Assembly: GCA_029866205.1 (NCBI GenBank)
Contig: JARWZT010000017.1
Coordinates: 1-64,000, forward strand
Reading direction: 5' to 3'
Length of the DNA: 64,000 nucleotides
From: Rhodoferax sp.
Lineage (GTDB): Bacteria; Pseudomonadota; Gammaproteobacteria; Burkholderiales; Burkholderiaceae_C
In this document: piece after piece, positions 10,593 to 20,117 of the stretch
How the letters are laid out: the number at the start of each line of letters is the position of its first letter
How positions within the stretch are numbered: position 1 is the first letter of the stretch
Made by a program: the position numbers and the translations under genes
Notes under the pieces: generated by a model
The model's database searches: none
The model's input: only the letters and a program-made list of their open reading frames with translations
What the model was told of the DNA's origin: nothing

Positions 10593-10695
10593 GGTGAACT
10601 CCTTTATGGGATACAACAGGTAAGCTGGCGAATGGTACATCCCCGCACCGGCTTGGAAAGCCCCTTTCCGCCTTGGGGACTGTTATCCTTGCGCG

Positions 10696-11616
10696 GTGAG
10701 TTATGTATCCCTCCTGCTGCCTGAGTTTTCGCTGATTTTGCTGGGTTTCCTCCTTTGCAGATTTACGCCCCTGAACCGCAGTATCTGGAGCCCGGTGGAC
10801 GCGTTGGTCTACTACCTGCTTTTCCCCACCCTGCTGTTTTATTCCATCATCAAAAGCCCGTTGGATCTGGGCGCGGCGTCCAAACTCGTGGGTGCCGGAT
10901 GGAGTGTGATCGCTGCCGGTATCGTGCTGGCCCACGCGTTGCCGCTGCTGCCGGGGCTGCGTGCCTACATCCCAGCGCGCGAGCATGCGGCAGCAGCGCA
11001 GGTCGCCTTCCGCTTCAACTCCTTTATCGGGCTGGCGCTGGCTGAACGCCTGGGCGGCCCGGCGGGATCGCTCGAAATTGCCGTGCTGATGGGGGTCTGT
11101 GTTCCTTTGGTGAACATTGCCGCCATCTGGCCCATGGCGCGTGGCGGCAGGAACGGCCTGGGGCGCGAACTGGTGCGCAACCCGCTGATTATTGCAACCG
11201 TGTCGGGCCTGCTGGCCAATCTGGCAGGCTTGAGCTTGCCGGACTGGCTGGCGCCCACTTTCAATCGGGTCGGCGCATCGGCACTGGCGCTGGGACTGAT
11301 GGCGGCGGGCGCGGGCATTCAGGTCGGTGCCTTGGCCCGAGCCAAAACACTGGCTGTGGCGGTACTCTCAATTCGCCATCTGTTGTTGCCGGTGGTTGCG
11401 CTGGGCGCGGCTACCGCCTTTGGCCTGAGCCCGCCGCAAGCCACCATTTTGCTGGCCTACGCAGCGCTTCCCACCGCCGCCAGCTGCTACGTGCTGGCCA
11501 GTAAAATGGGCTTTGATGGCGCCTATGTGGCCAGTCTGGTGTCGCTGTCCACGCTGCTGGGAATGCTCAGCTTGAGCTTGGCGCTGGGCGTGTTGCGGCC
11601 ACTGTACGGGGTTTGA
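10696..11616 (+). CDS. AEC (auxin efflux carrier) family transporter
   Basis: Ten-TM hydrophobicity, LLFPTLLFYSIIKS, C-terminal LPTAASCYVLASKMG motif. Confidence 0.85.
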   Translation: MSYVSLLLPEFSLILLGFLLCRFTPLNRSIWSPVDALVYYLLFPTLLFYSIIKSPLDLGAASKLVGAGWSVIAAGIVLAHALPLLPGLRAYIPAREHAAAAQVAFRFNSFIGLALAERLGGPAGSLEIAVLMGVCVPLVNIAAIWPMARGGRNGLGRELVRNPLIIATVSGLLANLAGLSLPDWLAPTFNRVGASALALGLMAAGAGIQVGALARAKTLAVAVLSIRHLLLPVVALGAATAFGLSPPQATILLAYAALPTAASCYVLASKMGFDGAYVASLVSLSTLLGMLSLSLALGVLRPLYGV

Positions 11617-11675
11617 GCACGGCTTCAGAGCAGGCCCGACAAATTGCGAGCACCTTAATTTTTCGAAAGTTTTCC

Positions 11676-12593
11676 ATGATCAAAGTACCCGGCAAACAGT
11701 TTGCATTTGCGATGCTTTTTGCCTTGGCGAGCGTTGGCGCTGCGCTGGCCCAAGACCAGGCTGGTACGGAAGGTGTTCCCGAGAAAACCCAGACGCAGGT
11801 TTCCACCCAGGCGAGCTTTGATAAAGCGCTTCAACCCGAAGCCAACTGGTATTTTTCTTGGGGCTATAGCCGTCAGCAGTACGCGCCGTCCGACATTCGT
11901 GTTTCGCAGCCCGGTTTAGGCAATGATTTCACGCTGCACCAGGTGGCCGCCAGCGACTTTCCGACCACCGTCGAAGAGACGTTCAAGTCGATCACCGAGT
12001 TTGAGTTAACAGGTCCGCAAGAAAATATTCGTATCGGCAAATTTCTGAACCCTGAAAAAACCTTCGCCATTGAGTTCTCGCTCGACCACAGCAAATACAA
12101 CGCGGACCTGAACCAAACGGTCAGGGTCAGTGGAACCAGAAACGGCCAGCCTTACAACGGCTCCCTGAAGCTGACCGAGAACGACTTTTACTACGCCCTG
12201 CACAACGGCCTGAATCACATCATGATCAATGCGGTCTGGTTGCAGCACCTGCACGGCCCCGAAAACAAGCCGGGCGACCTGCAGTTGATCAGCCGGGCGG
12301 GCGCCGGTATCTTGCTGCCACACGCGGACAACGTGATTTTTGGCAACGCCAACCAGGTCGGACCGAAAAACGAAAACGTGTGCTGCACCTCCAGCAAAGA
12401 CTGGTGGCAAATCAACGGCTGGACGGCAGGCGTGGAAGTAGGCCTGCGCTACCGGGTCTACAAGTCGCTGTACCTGGAGCTCACCTCCAAAGTCGCTTAC
12501 GGCGTGCTGCGCGGCGTGCCCGTGTTCCAGGGCACGGCCGACCAGACCATCTGGATGTCTGAGCAGGTGCTGTCGACAGGCTTCTTGTTTTAG
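11676..12593 (+). CDS. Predicted outer-membrane beta-barrel protein of unknown function
   Basis: Signal peptide ending AALAQ; alternating-hydrophobic strands; terminal phenylalanine (STGFLF). Confidence 0.55.
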   Translation: MIKVPGKQFAFAMLFALASVGAALAQDQAGTEGVPEKTQTQVSTQASFDKALQPEANWYFSWGYSRQQYAPSDIRVSQPGLGNDFTLHQVAASDFPTTVEETFKSITEFELTGPQENIRIGKFLNPEKTFAIEFSLDHSKYNADLNQTVRVSGTRNGQPYNGSLKLTENDFYYALHNGLNHIMINAVWLQHLHGPENKPGDLQLISRAGAGILLPHADNVIFGNANQVGPKNENVCCTSSKDWWQINGWTAGVEVGLRYRVYKSLYLELTSKVAYGVLRGVPVFQGTADQTIWMSEQVLSTGFLF

Positions 12594-12927
12594 GGCAACG
12601 TTTTTTCCTGCTGTGGGTTTGAAAAGTGGCGGGCCAGGTCGGGCAAAAAGTGGCTCAAAAACAGGTCCGAAGCCTTGCGGGTTGCGAACACACGGATTGC
12701 CATCGGCAATTTGGCGCGCCCATTCTTGATGAAAATTATTGGCCTGAGCGTCAATATCTGGGCCGCATTTGTCGAGCCCACGGTTCACTAAGCCAGAATT
12801 TAATGCCTAAGCTCCTAGAAGCCTAAAATAAAAGTTTAATTTAATACATTCGCAAAAAGCAATTTACAAATCAGGTATTCCATTGGAGAATTAGTAATAA
12901 TCAGTAACCGAAGAAAGTGTTCACTCC

Positions 12928-15786
12928 ATGCGCAAATCCTTAAAAATTGCATTTTTAGGTCTTTCGGTCGGCATATTGGCCGCCTGCGGAGGCGGTGATG
13001 GTGGCGTGGTCAGCAAAACCATCAACGGCTACACCGTTGACGGCGGAGTAGCCCAAAAAGGCGCCTTGCTCAAAGGCTCCCACGTATGGATCGATGAACT
13101 TAACCCCTTTACCTATGCTCCAACTGGCTTCACCTATGACTTGCTGACCAAGGACAACCAAGGCCGCTTTGACTCCTCGACCATCAACTTCACACGCCCG
13201 CAAATCCAGACCTTTGCTGAAGGCTATTACTTCAACGAAATCACTGGCACGCTGGCCAATGACAGCGTGCTGCTGCAGGCCCAGGGCGACCTCACGATTG
13301 ACCGCCTGGTCAATGTCAATCTGCTCACCACCTTGGCCGGTCCACGCTTAGTGGCTTTGGCAACCGACAAAACCAAGCGCTCAACCTACCGCAAGTTTGC
13401 CGCTGCACGTACCCAAGCGCAAAAAGAGGTGCTGGCCGCATTTTGGATCTACAACAGCACCGACCTGCTGCCCGGTGGCGTTGACTCCACCAAAAAGCTG
13501 GTGCCGGCCAACTTCAGTGAGTTGGACTTGTCCAGTAGCCAAAGTGCCAACCAGATTCTGGCTGCGCTGTCGGCCTTAGCGGTCAAAACGGGTGGCAATG
13601 GCGTGGGTATCAGCCAGTTCATCGCCAATTTTCAGCTCGACTTGGCGGATGATGGCTTAATTAATGGAAGCGGGGGCTCCACGTCGGTACGCGGCCTGAT
13701 CGATTCTGCCTCGGCTACGGCCGGCATCATGACCACGGTGGCCGCCAACATCAACTCCTTTTATGGAGCCAACACAATCACCTCAGCGCAGCTCTCGCCC
13801 TGGCTGGACAGCTCGGGGGGCGCAGACCAGGTGATTGACAAGTTCAAGTACACCGGAACTGGCGTGGTGGGCAGCGAGACACAGTCTGGGGGGTACACGG
13901 TGGGCGCAGATGATATAGGCCAATGCGTTTGGGCCTCCAGCGGCAAGCTGTACCGAAACGGAACTGCCGTGACTGCCGCTGCTATGGCGGCACCTAACGA
14001 TGTCTTCAAGATCGGCCTGACAGGCGCCGCGGCCGGTGCCGCGTCAGGGTTTATACAACGCTCGGCGCCTTTGTCCGCAGGCGGGTGCCCATCCAGCCAA
14101 CCCAGTTCGGGCTTGACTCGGATCGCCAAATACACCGCACAACTCTCTGTCACGGTGGGCGGCACGGTGTCTGGTCTGGGCACGGGCGTGCAAGTGACTT
14201 TGAAAAACAACGGTAGCGATGCACTGGTGGTGTCCGGTAGCGGCGCTTTCACCTTTGCCACCCCGCTGGCGGCTAACGCTGCTTACAACGTGACTGTGGG
14301 CACCCAACCTCTGGGACAGACTTGTACCCTGGCGAATGCAAGCGGCACAACAGGTATGGTGAATGTGAGCAATATTGCAGTCACCTGCACTTCGAATAGC
14401 GCTTGGACGGTCTCAACTTTAGCTGGCAATGGGCAAAAGGGAAACGTGGATGGTCAAGGTACCGCTGCCGTTATTCGTCCTAACGGGATCGTAGTTGGCA
14501 AGGACGGGAATATCTATGTAGCACAAGGCGACTGGACTGGGTGGCAATCAGTGAGGAGAGTTTCGACGTCAGGCGCCGTCACTACCCTCACGGGCAAGTC
14601 GACGAATGGCTCTGCCAACGGCCCTTGCGCTTTGGCTTCGTTCAGCTTCCCAATTGGGATTGGCGAAGACGCTCAAGGAGCCCTCTATATTGGAGATTTT
14701 TTAAATCACAAAGTCCGAAAAATTACTGCTGACTGCACTGTCACAACCTACGCTGGAACCGGTGCAAGCGGCTCGGCAGATGGCCCTTCCACCAGTGCCA
14801 CGTTCGTAAACCCAAAGCACTTGACAGTGGCCCCAAATGGCGATGTTTATGTAGCTGACGATACAGCGAGCTTGATTCGGAAAATATCAACGACTGGACA
14901 AGTGACGACCTTTGCAGGTGATGGTACTTACGTCGCTAAAGATGGAGTCGGCACTAAAGCTGGATTTGGCAGTCCAAGCGGCTTAACCACAGATCTCGAT
15001 GGGAATCTTTATGTGGCGGACTGTGGCGCAAATAAAATCCGGAAAATAACCGCAGACGGCACAGTCACTACGATTGCAGGCTCTGGAGTAGGTGGAAGCC
15101 TTGACGGGCCAGCGCTGACTTCTACGCTGTCATGTCCTGTAAAAATTGTTTTCGACAAATTGTCAGGAGGTTTTTATTTCAGCCAGAGTAATGGTTACCT
15201 CCTAAACGGTGGTGGCTCCGTACGAATGTTAAAAAACGGAATCGTAACAACCATTGCGGGAGTTGCAAGTAATGGAACGCCGAACGCCGTTGGAACTGAC
15301 AACGGACTGGGGAACGTCGCATCCTTTGGAAACCACTTGGATCTGGCACTCGATAGTCTCGGTAACATTTACGTGGGAGACGCATATTCCAATTTGTTGA
15401 GGAAAATATCACCCAATAATAAAACCGGTTTACTTTATGTTTGGTATGCCTATTCGGGGGATACCCCTGTGGCCTATGAAGCCTGGGCTAATGACTCTCT
15501 CAATTACTTACATACGTCGGCCAACCGAACATTTTGGGCAAGTGAAGTAAATACTACCGACATCAAGGCGGCAACTCAAATTACCAGAACAGCTTCGGGA
15601 AGCACAATCTCCATCGCGCGCGGCACAATGCTGAGAGGCATGAAAGTTGACATAACGGTCACTGGATTCGTAGTGCCTTGGTCGACCGTGATGTTTAACT
15701 ATTACTGCTCCGACACTACTTGTACTGTTAGCGAAGCTTGGTCAGAAACTTCGGGCGTCGCGGTAAATGTTAAATTGACCCAATAA
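12928..15786 (+). CDS. NHL-repeat (beta-propeller) containing lipoprotein
   Basis: Lipobox LAAC GGG; five or six repeats of the type VTTxAGxGxxGxxDGxGxxAxFxxPxGIxxDxxGNxYVADxxxxxIRKIT. Confidence 0.8.
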   Translation: MRKSLKIAFLGLSVGILAACGGGDGGVVSKTINGYTVDGGVAQKGALLKGSHVWIDELNPFTYAPTGFTYDLLTKDNQGRFDSSTINFTRPQIQTFAEGYYFNEITGTLANDSVLLQAQGDLTIDRLVNVNLLTTLAGPRLVALATDKTKRSTYRKFAAARTQAQKEVLAAFWIYNSTDLLPGGVDSTKKLVPANFSELDLSSSQSANQILAALSALAVKTGGNGVGISQFIANFQLDLADDGLINGSGGSTSVRGLIDSASATAGIMTTVAANINSFYGANTITSAQLSPWLDSSGGADQVIDKFKYTGTGVVGSETQSGGYTVGADDIGQCVWASSGKLYRNGTAVTAAAMAAPNDVFKIGLTGAAAGAASGFIQRSAPLSAGGCPSSQPSSGLTRIAKYTAQLSVTVGGTVSGLGTGVQVTLKNNGSDALVVSGSGAFTFATPLAANAAYNVTVGTQPLGQTCTLANASGTTGMVNVSNIAVTCTSNSAWTVSTLAGNGQKGNVDGQGTAAVIRPNGIVVGKDGNIYVAQGDWTGWQSVRRVSTSGAVTTLTGKSTNGSANGPCALASFSFPIGIGEDAQGALYIGDFLNHKVRKITADCTVTTYAGTGASGSADGPSTSATFVNPKHLTVAPNGDVYVADDTASLIRKISTTGQVTTFAGDGTYVAKDGVGTKAGFGSPSGLTTDLDGNLYVADCGANKIRKITADGTVTTIAGSGVGGSLDGPALTSTLSCPVKIVFDKLSGGFYFSQSNGYLLNGGGSVRMLKNGIVTTIAGVASNGTPNAVGTDNGLGNVASFGNHLDLALDSLGNIYVGDAYSNLLRKISPNNKTGLLYVWYAYSGDTPVAYEAWANDSLNYLHTSANRTFWASEVNTTDIKAATQITRTASGSTISIARGTMLRGMKVDITVTGFVVPWSTVMFNYYCSDTTCTVSEAWSETSGVAVNVKLTQ

Positions 15787-15884
15787 ACTGCATTGAGCTT
15801 AGTCGACCTATTCACGGGATTCCGGTGACAGATATCTTGGAATCAATAATCGCGGTGGATAGGGTCGGAAAATCGGCACATTTT

Positions 15885-17063
15885 TTATGAACCCATCTTT
15901 GGATGCGGCGGTGAAGTGGGGGTAGGAACGATTACCCCACTAACCTGACCATCACCTTGCGCTAGCGCCCAAGAAACGTGCTCTTGCACCAGCGCACTCT
16001 CGTGGCTTAAGCACCGATGCAGCGCATCGCGCAATTTTGTGCCTCCCTGCCCCGCCGCAAGCGCGTTGCCGGCCGCCACTGCCACGTTGCGCAACCAGCG
16101 CGCATGGCCGATGCGTCGGATCGGGCTGCCTTCGGTTCGTGCCAAGAATTCGTCCTCGGTCCAGTCCAGCAACGCGGCCAACGCCTGACCGTTCAAACCG
16201 GTGCGCTCGTCAAAGTCCGCCAGGCGACTGACTTGGGCAAATTTGTTCCAAGGGCAGGCCAGCTGGCAGTCGTCGCAGCCGTAAATGCGGTTTCCCATCA
16301 AGGGCCGCAGTTCGGGTGCGATCGGACCGGGGTGTTCAATGGTGAGGTAAGAAATGCAGCGCCGCGCATCCAACTGGTAGGGCGCGACGATAGCCTGCGT
16401 GGGGCAGGCGGCAATGCAGGCATTGCAGCTGCCACAGTGGGCATCTACCGGAGCCGTGGTTTGCAATGCCATGTCGACATAAATTTCGCCCAAGAAAAAC
16501 AGGGAGCCCGCCTCGCGGCTAAGCACGAGTGTGTGCTTGCCACGCCAACCCTGGCCGCTGCGGGTAGCGAGCTCAGCCTCCAAAACCGGGGCCGAATCGG
16601 TAAAGGCGCGGTGGCCCAGCGGCCCCAAGTGCGCAGCCACTTTTTCGCCCAATTGCTGCAGGCGCCGGCGCATGACCTTGTGGTAGTCGCGCCCTCGGGC
16701 GTAGAGCGACACGGTGCCGGTCGCAGGGCGGTTCAGGCGGTCAAATTCAAGTGCTTGCCAGCCCTCGGGCGTGCGGCTCGGAAGATAGTCCATGCGGGCG
16801 GTGATCACGCTCAGCGTACCGGGCACCAGCTCGGCCGGGCGGGCGCGCTTGAGTCCGTGGCGCTGCATGTAGTCCATCTCGCCGTGGTAGCCCTGGGCCA
16901 GCCACGCCAACAAACCTGGCTCGGCCGAGGCCAGATCCACACCGGCCACGCCAATTTGGGAGAATCCCAGTTCTTGCCCCCACTGCTGTAGCTGCAACCG
17001 CAGGTCAGCGACGGTTTCCGGGCTGTTTACTGGAGTGCTAGTCTGCGCGTTATGGATGTTCAC
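15885..17063 (-). CDS. queG: tRNA epoxyqueuosine(34) reductase
   Basis: CGSCNACIAACPTQAI...CISYLTIEHPGPIAPELRPLMGNRIYGCDDCQLACPWNKFA double 4Fe-4S motif; GTG start chosen, the ORF-track N-terminal extension is spurious. Confidence 0.9.
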   Translation of the reverse strand: MNIHNAQTSTPVNSPETVADLRLQLQQWGQELGFSQIGVAGVDLASAEPGLLAWLAQGYHGEMDYMQRHGLKRARPAELVPGTLSVITARMDYLPSRTPEGWQALEFDRLNRPATGTVSLYARGRDYHKVMRRRLQQLGEKVAAHLGPLGHRAFTDSAPVLEAELATRSGQGWRGKHTLVLSREAGSLFFLGEIYVDMALQTTAPVDAHCGSCNACIAACPTQAIVAPYQLDARRCISYLTIEHPGPIAPELRPLMGNRIYGCDDCQLACPWNKFAQVSRLADFDERTGLNGQALAALLDWTEDEFLARTEGSPIRRIGHARWLRNVAVAAGNALAAGQGGTKLRDALHRCLSHESALVQEHVSWALAQGDGQVSGVIVPTPTSPPHPKMGS

Positions 17064-17561
17064 CCCGCAATTGTAAAAACCCCGCCGTTGCGCCTGCTTT
17101 GGCGCGACGAGGGAGACACCCAGGCGTTTGCGGCCCATTTGGCGCGCCAGCCGGGCCTGGCCCATGCATTCATCGCCCTTCACGGCGACTTGGGTACCGG
17201 CAAGACCACGCTGGTGCGTTACCTGCTGCGCGCCTTGGGCGTGCAAGGCCGGGTCAAAAGCCCTACCTACGCGGTGGTGGAGCCCTACGAATTGCCAGAC
17301 CTTGACGTTTGGCACTTCGACTTTTACCGTTTTGACGACGCCCGCGAATGGGAAGACGCGGGCTTCAGGGACATTTTTGCCAGCCCGGGCCTGAAGTTGG
17401 CCGAATGGCCTGAAAAAGCGGCCCAGGTCTTGCCGATGATTGACCTCGATATCACCCTGCAAACCCTGACCGACGGTACGCGGCAGGTAACGCTGGTGGT
17501 CAACACACCGGTGGGCGCGGGCCTGTTGCAGGGTTTGGGCAACGAGGAACCCACGCCATGA
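17052..17561 (+). CDS. tsaE: tRNA threonylcarbamoyladenosine biosynthesis ATPase TsaE
   Basis: LHGDLGTGKTTLVRYLLRALG Walker A, VKSPTYAVVEPY, HFDFYRFDD. Confidence 0.93.
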   Translation: MDVHPAIVKTPPLRLLWRDEGDTQAFAAHLARQPGLAHAFIALHGDLGTGKTTLVRYLLRALGVQGRVKSPTYAVVEPYELPDLDVWHFDFYRFDDAREWEDAGFRDIFASPGLKLAEWPEKAAQVLPMIDLDITLQTLTDGTRQVTLVVNTPVGAGLLQGLGNEEPTP

Positions 17562-18946
17562 GACGGCGTAGTTTGGTACAGCACGGCGCGTTGGCATTGA
17601 CCTTGGGGCTGATACAAGACCATGCGCTGGGAGCGCAAGGTGCGACGATCGTGACCGTGCGGGTTTGGCCGGCGCCGGAATATTCGCGCGTGACCATCGA
17701 ATCGGACGCACCCCTGCGCGCCAGCCAAACCTTGATCGACAGCCCGCCGCGTTTGGCGGTGGACATTTCCGGGGTCACGCTGAACCCCGCGCTCAAGGAG
17801 CTGGTGGCCAAAGTCAAGGCGGACGACCCGAATATCGAAGGCATCCGGGTTGGCCAGTTTTCTGCAGACGTGGTGCGACTGGTCATCGACCTGAAACAGG
17901 GCGTGCGGCCGCAAATGTTTACGCTGGCCCCGGTGGCTGCATACCAGCATCGGCTGGTGCTGGACTTGTACCCGGTGCACAGCATGGATCCGCTGGACGC
18001 GCTGGTGGCGCAATACGCCCAACCCAAAGCGACCGCCCCATGGCCCGCGCGCCCTGCCAGCGACCCGCTGGGCGATTTGATGGCACAGCGCCTTGGGAAA
18101 AAACCCGAAGCGGCGGCACCTCCATCCACCACGGCAGCCGTCACTCCGACGACCACGACGCCGCCGGCACCTTCCAGCCCCGGTGCCAACCTGACGCAAG
18201 GCCCGTCTTACCTGGGCACGGACCGGCTCATCATCATCGCGCTGGACGCCGGCCACGGCGGGGAAGACCCTGGCGCTATTGGCCCCGGTGGCACCCTCGA
18301 AAAGGATGTCGTGCTCAAGCTCGCGCACCTGCTGCGCGACCGGATCAACGCCAGCAGCATCAAAGGGACTCCTATGCGCGCCTTCCTGACGCGCGACGCG
18401 GACTACTTTGTGCCCTTGCACGTGCGCGTGCAAAAGGCACGCCGGGTGCAAGCCGACCTGTTTGTCAGTCTGCATGCCGATGCGTTTTTTACCCCGGAGC
18501 CCCAGGGTGCGAGCGTATTTGCGCTAAGCCAGGGCGGCGCGTCCAGCAGCGCGGCGCGCTGGTTGGCGGCCAAGGAAAACAAGGCGGACCTGATTGGCGG
18601 CCTGAACGTTAAAGCCAAAGGCGTGGAGCTGCAAAGCGCCTTGCTGGACATGAGCACAACCGCGCAAATCGTGGACAGTTTGAAGCTGGGCGGCACGCTC
18701 TTGGGCGAGGTCGGGCGCATTGGCAAGCTGCACAAGGGGCAGGTGGAACAGGCGTCTTTCGCAGTGCTTAAGGCGCCCGATATTCCCAGTGTGCTGGTCG
18801 AAGCGGCCTTTATCAGCAACCCTGCCGAGGAACGCAAACTCAACAGTGAAGAATTCCAGAACCAGTTTGCCGATGCGATGATGCGCGGCCTGCTGGGCTA
18901 TTTTTCGAAAAATCCGCCGCTATCGCGCAATCGCAACGTGGGTTAG
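17558..18946 (+). CDS. amiC: N-acetylmuramoyl-L-alanine amidase (AMIN + Amidase_3)
   Basis: RRR N-terminus with Tat-like signal; IALDAGHGGEDPGAIGPGGTLEKDV; VEAAFISNPAEERKL. Confidence 0.88.
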   Translation: MRRRSLVQHGALALTLGLIQDHALGAQGATIVTVRVWPAPEYSRVTIESDAPLRASQTLIDSPPRLAVDISGVTLNPALKELVAKVKADDPNIEGIRVGQFSADVVRLVIDLKQGVRPQMFTLAPVAAYQHRLVLDLYPVHSMDPLDALVAQYAQPKATAPWPARPASDPLGDLMAQRLGKKPEAAAPPSTTAAVTPTTTTPPAPSSPGANLTQGPSYLGTDRLIIIALDAGHGGEDPGAIGPGGTLEKDVVLKLAHLLRDRINASSIKGTPMRAFLTRDADYFVPLHVRVQKARRVQADLFVSLHADAFFTPEPQGASVFALSQGGASSSAARWLAAKENKADLIGGLNVKAKGVELQSALLDMSTTAQIVDSLKLGGTLLGEVGRIGKLHKGQVEQASFAVLKAPDIPSVLVEAAFISNPAEERKLNSEEFQNQFADAMMRGLLGYFSKNPPLSRNRNVG

Positions 18947-19383
18947 ACGTCTGCCGTCTCCGCAGGGCGCGCGGACTGTGGGAGTCCAAAAATGCGGTCA
19001 AACGCCCAGGTAAAAACTACGGCGTAAACAAAGAAAAAGGCCAAGATGCCGAGGTCGGCCACAAAAGCCGTCAGCAGCGTCACCTTGAGCCACCACGCCA
19101 TGATCGGAACAAGCATAAGCAGCAATCCGCCCTCAAAACCTGCGCCGTGGGCCAGCCTTCGCAAGAGCGACCTGCCACGCACCACTTGCTTGGCCTCCCA
19201 TTTTTCAAACCACCCGTTGAACACGTAGTTCCAGGCGAGTGCCACCGTCGACATGCACACCGCCAGTCCGACCGTGGAGCCCACCGGTTCCGAAAACAGA
19301 ACGCCAAGCGCCGGACCCACCGCGGCGATCGCGATGGCCTCGTACAGCACGGCCTGAAAAACACGTCGGGTGGTGGGACTCAT
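18943..19383 (-). CDS. PACE family efflux transporter
   Basis: Tandem bacterial transmembrane pairs; WNYVFNGWFEKWE and FTWAFDRIF motifs. Confidence 0.82.
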   Translation of the reverse strand: MSPTTRRVFQAVLYEAIAIAAVGPALGVLFSEPVGSTVGLAVCMSTVALAWNYVFNGWFEKWEAKQVVRGRSLLRRLAHGAGFEGGLLLMLVPIMAWWLKVTLLTAFVADLGILAFFFVYAVVFTWAFDRIFGLPQSARPAETADV

Positions 19384-19447
19384 GGGCCGTCCCAAAAAAG
19401 GGACCGAGGGCAAGTGGGCATTTTCATGGGCTGTCGGGTTTGAAGGG

Positions 19448-20092
19448 CTAAGCGGCAGCGGCTCGCCTGGCGCGCCAAGCACCGAAGGCCACCAGCAGAC
19501 CTGGCACAAAAATCATCGCCCAGATGATCTTGTCCAGATGCAATTTGACCCAGGGGATGTTGCCAAAGAAGTAGCCGATGGTGACGATGCCGCCCACCCA
19601 CAGCGCGCCGCCCACCACGTCAAAAAAGGTAAATTTGGCGCGCGTCATCTGCGCCACGCCCGCCACGAAAGGGGCAAAGGTGCGCAGGAAAGGCATGAAG
19701 CGCGCGGCCACGATGGTGATGCCACCATAGCGCTCGTAAAAGGCATGCGCCTGGTCGAAGGCCGCCTTGTTGAACCAGCGCGAGTTTTCCCATTGGAAGA
19801 CCTTGGGGCCGATCGCGCGGCCCACGGTGTAATTGCTCTGGTTACCCAGCACGGCCGCCGCAAACAACAATGCGACCACCAGGGGGTAGTTCATCAGCCC
19901 CACGCCGCACATCGCGCCCACCACAAACAGGAGTGAATCGCCCGGCAAAAACGGCATGACGACCACGCCGGTTTCCACAAAAATAACCACAAACAACAAG
20001 GCGTACACCCACAGGCCATATTGGGCGACAAAGGCCTCAAGGTACTTGTCCACGTGCAGAACAAAATCGAGCAAGGCGGTGATGATTTCCAT
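19448..20092 (-). CDS. DedA family membrane protein
   Basis: FVETGVVVMPFLPGDSLLFVVGAM; RFMPFLRTFAPFVAGVAQM. Confidence 0.9.
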   Translation of the reverse strand: MEIITALLDFVLHVDKYLEAFVAQYGLWVYALLFVVIFVETGVVVMPFLPGDSLLFVVGAMCGVGLMNYPLVVALLFAAAVLGNQSNYTVGRAIGPKVFQWENSRWFNKAAFDQAHAFYERYGGITIVAARFMPFLRTFAPFVAGVAQMTRAKFTFFDVVGGALWVGGIVTIGYFFGNIPWVKLHLDKIIWAMIFVPGLLVAFGAWRARRAAAA

Positions 20093-20117
20093 GGCGGGCG
20101 TCAGATTTGGAGGCAGC

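Noticed and set aside
17064-17711. N-terminal extension of the queG ORF
   Set aside because: The extension lies antisense to tsaE and has no queG-like sequence; GTG at 17063 fits better.
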